Below are positions 7,305 to 13,004 of a stretch of 13,004 nt of DNA, one piece after another. The notes under the pieces were generated by a model. The model was not told the DNA's origin. It saw nothing but the letters and a program-made list of their open reading frames with translations, and made no database searches. The first letter of the stretch is position 1; every line of letters starts with the position of its first letter. The stretch lies in the NCBI GenBank assembly GCA_964510525.1, contig CAZECE010000137.1, positions 1-13,004 on the forward strand, in the 5' to 3' direction. The position numbers and the translations under genes were made by a program. The DNA comes from CAZECE01 sp964510525. GTDB taxonomy: Bacteria > Pseudomonadota > Gammaproteobacteria > Pseudomonadales > JANQJO01.

Positions 7305-8030
7305 AACTATTCCCTTGTCTAACACTACTCCATTGTCTAAGGCTATTCCCTTTTGAATAAAAGGCGTCTTTAAAATTATTACATTCGGTCGCCACCGTAA
7401 TTTTGGCCGGTGACGCCAAGCATTTGGCCGATTAATTCGATACCAATAATCCAAAACCATAGAATTCAAAAGATAATCCGGAAGTGTTTGCTTAAATGAG
7501 CGCGCTAGCCGAGCAGCCTGTTGATTCCTTAGCTCTTTTGGTGAAATGAATAACAAGACTCCAAAATCCAAATGTGTTGCAATTTCAGCCGTTGAAAAAA
7601 CATTTAAGCCCTCAACAATAACGACCCTTTGATTAGCTGAGACCAACTGCATACTCGACACATCAATATCGTACAACTCATGAGAATAAACCGGATGCTG
7701 AGCCTCCTCACCTGCGCAAAGTGCCCGCATAAACGACTTTATTGAATCCAGTTGATAGCTATCGGGATCGCCTTTTTGTACCCCCAAATTAAAGAGTGTT
7801 TTTTGAGAATAAAAAAAATGGTCTGTCGAAACAACACTGACCTGATCTGACTCAATAGCGATATCGCTTTCGGACGCTCGTTGCAAAAGAAACTGCTTTA
7901 AAGCTTCAGCATAGGTTGATTTACCGACACCGACAGGGCCACCAACGCCAACAAAAAAAGGAGCTGTTTGAGCTCCTTTTTTTTTCTCAAATGCAAAAAG
8001 CGCTTTGAAGACACTCTCAGCACCGAACAT
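7290..8030 (-). CDS. Type I pantothenate kinase (CoaA)-like P-loop kinase
   Basis: From ATG 8028-8030 the product is 246 residues. It matches the CoaA/uridine-kinase P-loop fold: Walker A GGPVGVGKST (30-39) preceded by PFFVGV, STDHFFYS with D70, KGDPDSY, PVYSHELYD (113-121) and IVEGLNVF (138-145). These correspond in order to the CoaA motifs. CoaA phosphorylates pantothenate in the first step of coenzyme A synthesis. The protein is about 70 residues shorter than E. coli CoaA (316 aa), and its C-terminal half is divergent and Arg/Trp-rich, so the substrate is uncertain. A TTG at 8045, three bases after the upstream stop, would add five residues; neither start has a strong Shine-Dalgarno, and a GAG lies 10 bases before the ATG. 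The tail IALDNGVVLDKGIVLKLP is built from a degenerate 18-base repeat and overlaps the convergent gene. It is the last gene of the four-gene minus-strand operon, and a terminator-like hairpin sits in its 5' coding region. Confidence 0.75.
   Translation of the reverse strand: MFGAESVFKALFAFEKKKGAQTAPFFVGVGGPVGVGKSTYAEALKQFLLQRASESDIAIESDQVSVVSTDHFFYSQKTLFNLGVQKGDPDSYQLDSIKSFMRALCAGEEAQHPVYSHELYDIDVSSMQLVSANQRVVIVEGLNVFSTAEIATHLDFGVLLFISPKELRNQQAARLARSFKQTLPDYLLNSMVLDYWYRINRPNAWRHRPKLRWRPNVIILKTPFIQKGIALDNGVVLDKGIVLKLP
7307..7358 (-). repeat. Degenerate 18-base tandem repeat in the kinase tail
   Basis: Three units with an 18-base period start at 7307, 7325 and 7343 (plus-strand CTATTCCCTTGTCTAA and variants). 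They encode the repeated G-I/V-V/A-LD pattern at the extreme C-terminus of the kinase. The repeat ends next to the convergent overlap, so the extension probably arose by duplication. Confidence 0.75.
7953..7985 (-). terminator. Terminator-like perfect hairpin inside the kinase gene
   Basis: GGAGCT and AGCTCC flank a five-base loop (7966-7970). The stem is extended by a seven-base A-tract on one side and a nine-base T-tract on the other, so the inverted repeat is perfect over 13 bases. The minus-strand copy ends in a T7 run, the classical form of a Rho-independent terminator, and it also works in the opposite orientation. It lies about 65-75 bases after the stop of the TPR lipoprotein gene but within the kinase coding sequence, just before the P-loop. 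Confidence 0.6.
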
Positions 8031-8048
8031 CCGATTGAATCTCAATGA

Positions 8049-8612
8049 TTAAAAACCGTCAGATAACTGATTAAGCACTTTGTCTATTTCAGACTGACCC
8101 GCCGTATCACTATCAGCCTGCCCTTCACCACTGAACTTGGCAATGGCACTTAAGATTTGGGTCATTTGAGAAACGTCTGAACTGGCTGGCAGATTAGCCG
8201 TGTAAAATTTGAAATGACGCTCAGCCATTGAAAGATGGGTGACAGCCAGATTGTAATGGGCTCGATCATTATCAGGCTGCAGCTCTAATGCTTTTTGGAA
8301 ATAAAAGCTGGCTCTTTTGAGTTGTTTACCTCTAAAAGCAATGTTGCCTAGACGATAATAAGCAATGGCATTGCCACTTTCAGACTTCAAAAGGCTTTTG
8401 TAAATGCCTGCAGCCGCCTCAAGATTGCCTTGACGATAAAGGACATCGGCTTCATCAAGTTGAGCGTCTACAGAGTCCTCATCCATTTTGCCGGAAAAAG
8501 GCAACATCGACTTTGCACTCCCAAACAAGCTGCTAGTACCAGAATTGACCGAACTACACCCTGACACGCCCATCAAGGAAACCAGTAATATTGCGACAAA
8601 AAGTTTATTCAC
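8049..8612 (-). CDS. TPR-repeat lipoprotein
   Basis: This 187-residue protein has a lipoprotein signal peptide: a hydrophobic core FVAILLVSLMG and lipobox VSGC with C19. Ser at +2 suggests outer-membrane sorting. After a Ser/Gly-rich linker come two clear tetratricopeptide repeats (about 49-82 and 83-116, with the motifs ADVLYRQGNLEAAAGIYKSL and AYYRLGNIAFRGKQLKRASF) and a third partial helix pair (AHYNLAVTHLSMAERHF). TPRs mediate protein-protein contacts; TadD of Tad pilus systems is likewise a TPR lipoprotein, but the similarity seen here is generic. The start is GTG 8610-8612 with a strong AGGAGAG Shine-Dalgarno about 9 bases upstream. It lies between the membrane FHA gene (146-base gap) and the kinase gene, whose ATG is 18 bases after this stop, so it is probably co-transcribed with the kinase. 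Confidence 0.85.
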   Translation of the reverse strand: MNKLFVAILLVSLMGVSGCSSVNSGTSSLFGSAKSMLPFSGKMDEDSVDAQLDEADVLYRQGNLEAAAGIYKSLLKSESGNAIAYYRLGNIAFRGKQLKRASFYFQKALELQPDNDRAHYNLAVTHLSMAERHFKFYTANLPASSDVSQMTQILSAIAKFSGEGQADSDTAGQSEIDKVLNQLSDGF

Positions 8613-8758
8613 GATAACACTCTCCTACTAACAACCCCCTAAAAACAGCCTCCTACAAACTGAACCCAATAAAACTAGACCCAACAAACGGGCACTGGCA
8701 CACTGAGTATCGGTCCGTCATACATCTTGGCATAACAAACAAGATCGAAGATACTAAA

Positions 8759-10696
8759 TTATTGATGCGCATAACTCCACGCTAACTTGGCAGCAGCCTT
8801 AGTATGCATTTCATGGTCTTTAGGTAATATTTGAATGATCTCCCGCCAAAGCAACTGAGCATCTTTTATATTACCTTGATTTGCATAAGCAAGCCCTTCA
8901 TTAAACACTGATTTGGCTCTTTGATTAATTTTATCGACTTTCTTTTGAGCTTCTTCGGATCCAGTAAAGCGAGCCGCCGACACCATAAAACGGTAGGCAC
9001 TTCTTAAATCACCTCGATCCTGCGCGCTTCTTGATCTCTCAAAAAAGACCGCTTCTAATTTTTTGGCCGCAAAACTGTAATAATAACTTTTATTTTTACG
9101 ACCACTATTATTCTCAGCTTTTAAAAATTTGACCCAATTATCGTATGCCACCACCTTATCGTCTGCGTGATACGACTGCAAGCCACTGTAAAATGTAAAT
9201 AGTCGTGTGTTGATTTCGCTACGCTTAGCCTGCAAGGCACGCTGCTGCTGCACACCCAACGCCGGATTATCCAAAAGACCACCCACTTGTTTTAACCATT
9301 GTTTGATTCGCCCCTCGTTGAAGTCCTTTTCTACCCGAGACAAAAGCTCAGATGTTTGACTTTTCAACGAAGCAGCGGATCCTGACGTCATTTGGCTGGG
9401 TTGGATGACCTTAATTTTAGAATGCTGCGTCTTATCGTCCGATCGAACGGCACTTGAAACGATCGGCTGACTTGAAACGACCGGTTCATTTGACTGAGGT
9501 TCACGGGGTGCTTGAGTTGAAATCGGGCTTTCATCCTTCGTTTTCACTTCGCCTTCATCTGGTTTTTGCTCAGTTAAAGACTCAATAACCGCTTCTAGAT
9601 CTTTCTGCAGCCTGGCCTCCGCCTCATCTGTTGCAAGCTCTCGTGCTTCCTTAACAACAGGCAGTGAAGAAGACACAGGAGCTGAAATAGATGAATCCGC
9701 TTGTGGTCCTGAATCTAAACGCTTCGGTTTTGACTCCAATTTTTTTAATACGGGCGAATTAGAATCCATCACTGAAGAATTCGACTCATGTTGGTTTGTG
9801 CCGGCTGATGGCGGCTCAACCTCGTCAACGTCAAAAATCAAATACGCCGATACTAAGATGACCAACAAAGGAATAAACGCAAACAACCAAACAAACCAAC
9901 GATTCGGCTCGACTAATAACTCGTCTGGTTCTGCACTATCATCTAAAAGAGGCACAATCTCCTCTAGTTGTTGCAGTTCTTTAAATTCGTCCTCAACAAA
10001 ATCGAAAATCAAACGTGCATCACCCAGCCTGATTTCATCGCCAGGCTCAATCATGACTCGCTCAACCTGGTACCCGTTTACATGCGTTCCATTAATACTC
10101 CCCAAATCGCGAATAATTAAACGATCCAGTTCCTTGAAGATTTCAGCATGTTCTCGAGAAACGCCCTCAGTGTCTAATTGCAGATCGCAGTCTGTGCCTC
10201 TGCCTATCAAAAATGGTAGCGTTACGAGGGACGTATGACGCCCTAAATGATCCCTTAATACGGGCGTTTTAATCAGCCCTTCATCACCTGAAGGAGTACG
10301 AATTTGGTGTTCTGTCTCTACTTCATCCGCTAGCAGCGCGCCTAACTGAAGCTCATCTTCAAACGCTTCCTCTTTAGGTGCTTCATGCGCTACTTCCTCA
10401 TGCAATTCTTCTTGTTCAGAACCGATCATGTCCGTGGGAGCGCTCTCCACAACAATAGGGGCCTCTTGAGCCTCACCCTCGGAATTCGGAAGACTCTCGG
10501 AATTCGAAAGACTAGAGCCCATGTTTTCAGAAAAAAAATCGTCACCCAACGCGTCAACCAACACTGAAGGCTGACCCGAATCAACTAAAGAATCTTCAGA
10601 AAGATCAGAAGTGATATCAGCGTGTTTACTTACCGACTCTTCAAGCAAAGAAGAAGAGTATATTGGCGTTTTTTCTTCTACAATTTCGTCTTGCAT
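8759..10696 (-). CDS. Membrane-anchored FHA domain protein with TPR-like periplasmic tail
   Basis: This 645-residue protein is not a family I can name. Residues 1-150 are acidic, Ser/Glu-rich and disordered. Residues 154-234 form an FHA (phosphothreonine-binding) domain with intact key positions: LIGRG (G165, R166), VSREH (S180, R181, H183) and GSINGTHVNG (N202-G203-T204). One transmembrane helix (about 267-288, WFVWLFAFIPLLVILVSAYL) follows, then a long Ser/Pro/Gln-rich segment (290-450) and a helical C-terminus (450-645) ending in a TPR-like pair (KSVFNEGLAYANQGNIKDAQ). This predicts a cytoplasmic FHA and an extracytoplasmic tail, so a phosphorylation state inside could be passed across the membrane (inference). 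ATG 10696 is preceded by an AGGG Shine-Dalgarno, and the gene starts 30 bases after the FHA-CpaF-like gene, implying one transcript. No Ser/Thr kinase or phosphatase is in the window. Confidence 0.85.
   Translation of the reverse strand: MQDEIVEEKTPIYSSSLLEESVSKHADITSDLSEDSLVDSGQPSVLVDALGDDFFSENMGSSLSNSESLPNSEGEAQEAPIVVESAPTDMIGSEQEELHEEVAHEAPKEEAFEDELQLGALLADEVETEHQIRTPSGDEGLIKTPVLRDHLGRHTSLVTLPFLIGRGTDCDLQLDTEGVSREHAEIFKELDRLIIRDLGSINGTHVNGYQVERVMIEPGDEIRLGDARLIFDFVEDEFKELQQLEEIVPLLDDSAEPDELLVEPNRWFVWLFAFIPLLVILVSAYLIFDVDEVEPPSAGTNQHESNSSVMDSNSPVLKKLESKPKRLDSGPQADSSISAPVSSSLPVVKEARELATDEAEARLQKDLEAVIESLTEQKPDEGEVKTKDESPISTQAPREPQSNEPVVSSQPIVSSAVRSDDKTQHSKIKVIQPSQMTSGSAASLKSQTSELLSRVEKDFNEGRIKQWLKQVGGLLDNPALGVQQQRALQAKRSEINTRLFTFYSGLQSYHADDKVVAYDNWVKFLKAENNSGRKNKSYYYSFAAKKLEAVFFERSRSAQDRGDLRSAYRFMVSAARFTGSEEAQKKVDKINQRAKSVFNEGLAYANQGNIKDAQLLWREIIQILPKDHEMHTKAAAKLAWSYAHQ
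10478..10513 (-). repeat. 18-base tandem duplication in the membrane FHA gene
   Basis: Units 10478-10495 and 10496-10513 are identical at 17 of 18 positions and are in frame. They encode SLSNSE/SLPNSE in the disordered acidic N-terminus. Confidence 0.85.
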
Positions 10697-10726
10697 ACCA
10701 ACCCTAACACCAAAACTCTACACCAA

Positions 10727-12409
10727 TTATTCACTCAAACCCGCCCCCAAGCCAACATGCAATCCTTGACTGATAGGGGCTTGAGGTTGAGAGATATTAT
10801 CCGGTTGGATGCCTAATTTTCTATAAAAACTGGGGACACTGTCACTTGCTGTAAATCGACCATTCCTCTGAGAAAACTCGAACACAGGTTTAATCGCAAC
10901 AGCCTTAGATAAGGTAACCAACGTTGAACTGGCATCAGTAATGGAATCATATGACACCAGCTCATGAATCGATACCAGCCTTTCCCAAGCTTCATTTGGC
11001 CTAGACTCCAACGTCACCACCAAATCAAAGCGATTTAGTAAGGCTTCAGATAACAGCGTATCCGTCATACCTGGCGCCAGGTCCAAAGCATGGACTTGCC
11101 ACTGCACCATCAGCTGCTTAATGGAAGCCGCTGTGACTGATGAGATGACTTGAACACCGGCAAACTGTGTCGCCCCATGTAACAACAGCCCCGACAGTAA
11201 CTCAGGCTCTAACGTATTTACCACCAAAGACTCTGGTTTTAACCCCGCAGCCGCACTCAGATAGTCCCCCGCCTTCAACTCTCGCTTCACATCAAAAGAT
11301 TTCAACGATGGGCCACTCAATGATAGGCAATGAGGAAGGTTAAGCTTTAAAGGCGCATCACTTTCAATGGAAACAATTCGACGATCCGGTGCCAATAAGC
11401 CACTCAGCACATTCAACCAGCGAATTCTTTGATCCATGTCTGCACCACACACTAAAATACTACAACCGGATTTAACCGCATCTGTTAAAAAACTCATCAT
11501 TTCAGAGCTACAAGCACCGACTTCAACCGGTTTTTTAACATCAGAATAAAAACGACAAGGCTTTGTGATGGTAATATGAGGTCCAAAAGCTGCAATAGGC
11601 GCCATGACCACATGATAGTGATAACCATTAGACATTTGGCCAGAAAAAACAGACTGTGCCGATCCTTCAACAACCCCCATTTGATTCAACAACGAAGCTA
11701 CCAAAGGCTCAACAATATCCGTTGATGATAAAGCACTGACTAATTTAATGGCGCCATTTCGTTTAATGTACACGTCACTGTGGCCATTAATCATCAAAGA
11801 AGACACCGCATCGTCTGCAAGAATCGGCAGCAAATCTGTAAAATCCAAATCCGTCATGATACTCGTTGCGCCCTCATCATCAGAAGACTGGTTTGACAAC
11901 GCTGTTACAACCAAATTGGACTCATCAACTTGGAGACTATCTTCTAGTGCAGCAGGAGTTTCCTCAATAGGCTCATCATTAACCACCTCATTGATTAAAA
12001 CTTTATTTGTTTCAACCTCATCCGTTATAACCTCATCCGTTATAACGTCATTATTTAGAATCTCTTCTGGCTCAAACTCAAGAAACCCTAATTCATCCAA
12101 GGCGTTGTCGATCTCTATAATCGTAATTTGAGCAGGCCCGATCACTAACACATCGTCTTCTTGGAGCAGGATAGGATCCAGTATTTTCTCACCTTCAAAT
12201 AAGGTGCCATTCGTACTGTTATTATCTTTATAAATAACCCCTTCAGAAGAAATCTCGATCAGCCCATGATTACGGGATGAAAATGCCGTTTTTAGGGGGA
12301 TGTCGGCCCCAGCGGCCTTACCCACTTTGTAATGTCCTGGACCTAAAACAATTCTCGATACATCGCATTCAGGATCATGTAGTTCAAAAGTAACAATCAT
12401 AACGCTCAC
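10727..12409 (-). CDS. FHA domain fused to a degenerate CpaF/TadA-like secretion ATPase
   Basis: This is a 560-residue protein. Residues about 5-100 are an FHA domain: KVGKAAGADI with Lys replacing the usual Arg, SSRNH (S45, R46, H48) and NSTNGT (64-69). An acidic linker (105-185) with VITDE repeats leads to residues 186-490, which follow the CpaF/TadA layout: VSSLMINGHSDVYIKRNG, the APIAAFGPHITITKP block, SILVCGADMDQRIRWLNVLS, RIVSIESDAPLKL and LKPESLVVNTLEP. Against the CpaF consensus, the P-loop GGTGSGKTT is lost (Lys to R328, Thr to I329, glycines replaced). The Asp box IEDxxEL, the Walker B GE and the HAN motif are also changed, so ATP hydrolysis is unlikely. It is the first gene of the minus-strand operon. 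The start is GTG 12407-12409; an in-frame ATG nine bases later is equally possible, and neither has a good Shine-Dalgarno. Inference: a pseudo-ATPase scaffold or regulator of a Tad-like apparatus. Confidence 0.8.
   Translation of the reverse strand: MSVMIVTFELHDPECDVSRIVLGPGHYKVGKAAGADIPLKTAFSSRNHGLIEISSEGVIYKDNNSTNGTLFEGEKILDPILLQEDDVLVIGPAQITIIEIDNALDELGFLEFEPEEILNNDVITDEVITDEVETNKVLINEVVNDEPIEETPAALEDSLQVDESNLVVTALSNQSSDDEGATSIMTDLDFTDLLPILADDAVSSLMINGHSDVYIKRNGAIKLVSALSSTDIVEPLVASLLNQMGVVEGSAQSVFSGQMSNGYHYHVVMAPIAAFGPHITITKPCRFYSDVKKPVEVGACSSEMMSFLTDAVKSGCSILVCGADMDQRIRWLNVLSGLLAPDRRIVSIESDAPLKLNLPHCLSLSGPSLKSFDVKRELKAGDYLSAAAGLKPESLVVNTLEPELLSGLLLHGATQFAGVQVISSVTAASIKQLMVQWQVHALDLAPGMTDTLLSEALLNRFDLVVTLESRPNEAWERLVSIHELVSYDSITDASSTLVTLSKAVAIKPVFEFSQRNGRFTASDSVPSFYRKLGIQPDNISQPQAPISQGLHVGLGAGLSE
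11975..12055 (-). repeat. 15-base tandem repeat in the FHA-CpaF linker
   Basis: Two exact 15-base units (12016-12030 and 12031-12045, plus-strand CCTCATCCGTTATAA) with degenerate copies on both sides encode the VITDE-VITDE-V series (residues about 120-146) in the acidic linker. The array is in frame. Confidence 0.8.
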
Positions 12410-12456
12410 ACACTGCCATACTATTCACAACAGCCCTCATTGTAATCACCTGTCGT

Positions 12457-12486
12457 ATCTTAATTGATCACCATTAAACATGTAAA
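12457..12486 (-). promoter_or_regulatory. Candidate sigma70 promoter of the FHA operon
   Basis: On the minus strand, TTTACA (12486-12481, 5 of 6 to consensus) and TAAGAT (12462-12457, 4 of 6) are 18 bases apart. The -35 box lies inside the GTTTACAT half-site, so a protein bound there would compete with RNA polymerase. The leader would be about 40 bases. Confidence 0.4.
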
Positions 12487-12517
12487 CGACTGGTTACATA
12501 AAAACAATAGTTTACAT
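12480..12517. promoter_or_regulatory. Operator-like cluster of ATGTAAAC half-sites
   Basis: ATGTAAAC (12480-12487), GGTTACAT (12492-12499) and GTTTACAT (12510-12517) form inverted pairs. The first and third are exact reverse complements; the first and second form a near-palindrome with a four-base spacer. The second and third half-sites belong to a 14-base direct repeat (TTACATAAAAACAA at 12494 and 12512) with an 18-base period. Confidence 0.45.
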
Positions 12518-12823
12518 AAAAACAAGGGTTCTATTACAAAGAAAACGCCTCACTTCTCGCCTACCGTAATGAAAACTGCCTAAAGATTTATGGATACGAT
12601 AATAAAAAAAAATGCGTCGCTTAACTAACAAGGTTTCGTGCGTTTTTGTAATACATAAGAAATCATTTCCGTTCAATTACATCTATGACCGCAAAGACCA
12701 GAGTTTAAAAGCCACACAAACTCACAAAGTGATACACTAATCAAACACCGGCACTGATCAACAAACAAACCAGCGTGCCATAATGATTTAAGTACGTTGA
12801 TCTTATTTGAGAGATATTTAAGA

Positions 12824-13004
12824 ATGCCCTTGTTTTCTAAACGCTTCAAAAATACCTCTCCTACCAAGCACCCGCCTCAATATCCACCTGACCTATCGAT
12901 TGCCACTCATGTAGCTGAACGCGGCCTAGTGACCAACGCAGGACCAGCCGACTTCATCCGGATTAATGGCAACTTATACCAGCTGGATTTTCTAAAAGAA
13001 GGAG
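12824..13004 (+). CDS. Unrecognised protein (5' end only)
   Basis: Sixty codons are visible before the window ends, beginning MPLFSKRFKNTSPTKHPPQY. A basic, Pro-rich, probably flexible N-terminus is followed by DLSIATHVAERGLVTNAGPA and a stretch ending in FIRINGNLYQLDFLKEG. There is no signal peptide or transmembrane segment in the visible part. ATG 12824 has a GAGAGA-type Shine-Dalgarno (about 12809-12814) at an acceptable distance, and the frame stays open to the window edge. It is divergent from the FHA operon and may share its regulatory region. No function is proposed. Confidence 0.6.
   Translation, partial: MPLFSKRFKNTSPTKHPPQYPPDLSIATHVAERGLVTNAGPADFIRINGNLYQLDFLKEG

Larger units (their letters stand above)
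12410..12823. other. Divergent intergenic region with operator-like repeats
   Basis: These 414 bases separate the minus-strand FHA operon from the plus-strand gene at 12824. They hold a cluster of ATGTAAAC-type half-sites (12480-12517), a promoter candidate for the FHA operon, and several scattered ATTACAT/TGTAAT-like words. No ATG frame with a ribosome binding site was found, nor a GC-rich terminator hairpin. No convincing promoter for the plus-strand gene was recognised. Confidence 0.6.

Noticed and set aside
12494..12525. Period-18 direct repeats as CRISPR repeats or replication iterons
   Set aside because: There are only two copies of a 14-base word, with no spacer-repeat alternation, no cas genes and no replication initiator gene nearby.
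12673..12867. Minus-strand open frame of 64 codons overlapping the start of the right-edge gene
   Set aside because: It has no ribosome binding site, overlaps the better-supported plus-strand start at 12824, has a Cys/Leu-rich composition typical of an antisense frame, and shows no recognisable motif.

Overview
The window looks like a chromosomal segment of a gammaproteobacterium with moderate-to-low GC content. It carries an FdxA-type ferredoxin start, a full-length SMC of the Pseudomonas/Oceanospirillales type (not MukB) followed directly by ZipA, lipoproteins and a beta-barrel-like outer-membrane protein. ZipA restricts the source to Gammaproteobacteria, and SMC instead of MukBEF points to the Pseudomonadales/Oceanospirillales side. 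A genus cannot be fixed from the sequence.

Left part (1-1313): the 5' end of fdxA on the minus strand, then a solitary AT-rich plus-strand gene (427-1029). Its product contains a recognisable heat-shock-factor (HSF) type DNA-binding domain, a family characteristic of eukaryotic transcription factors. This is the most surprising element of the window. A consensus-like heat shock element (GAANNTTC) lies 15 bases before its start codon.

Middle (1314-7304): smc and zipA form a tight plus-strand pair for chromosome condensation and FtsZ-ring anchoring. The ligA gene that follows zipA in Pseudomonas is absent. In its place are about 400 non-coding bases and a secreted, beta-strand-rich, probably outer-membrane protein of unknown function.

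Right part (7290-12409, minus strand): an apparent four-gene operon read leftward. It holds an FHA domain fused to a CpaF/TadA-like secretion-ATPase fold whose nucleotide-binding motifs have all decayed; a membrane-anchored FHA protein with a long extracytoplasmic tail; a small TPR lipoprotein; and a type I pantothenate-kinase-like P-loop kinase. A perfect terminator-like hairpin lies inside the kinase's own 5' coding sequence. Together these genes resemble a phospho-signal-sensing envelope module derived from Tad-like secretion parts (inference). A 414-base divergent region with a repeated ATGTAAAC half-site separates the operon from the start of an unrecognised plus-strand gene that runs off the window.

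A window-wide oddity is the recurrence of short tandem duplications of 15, 18 or 24 bases, mostly in frame in disordered protein segments, in smc, zipA, the kinase tail and both FHA genes, and once between genes.
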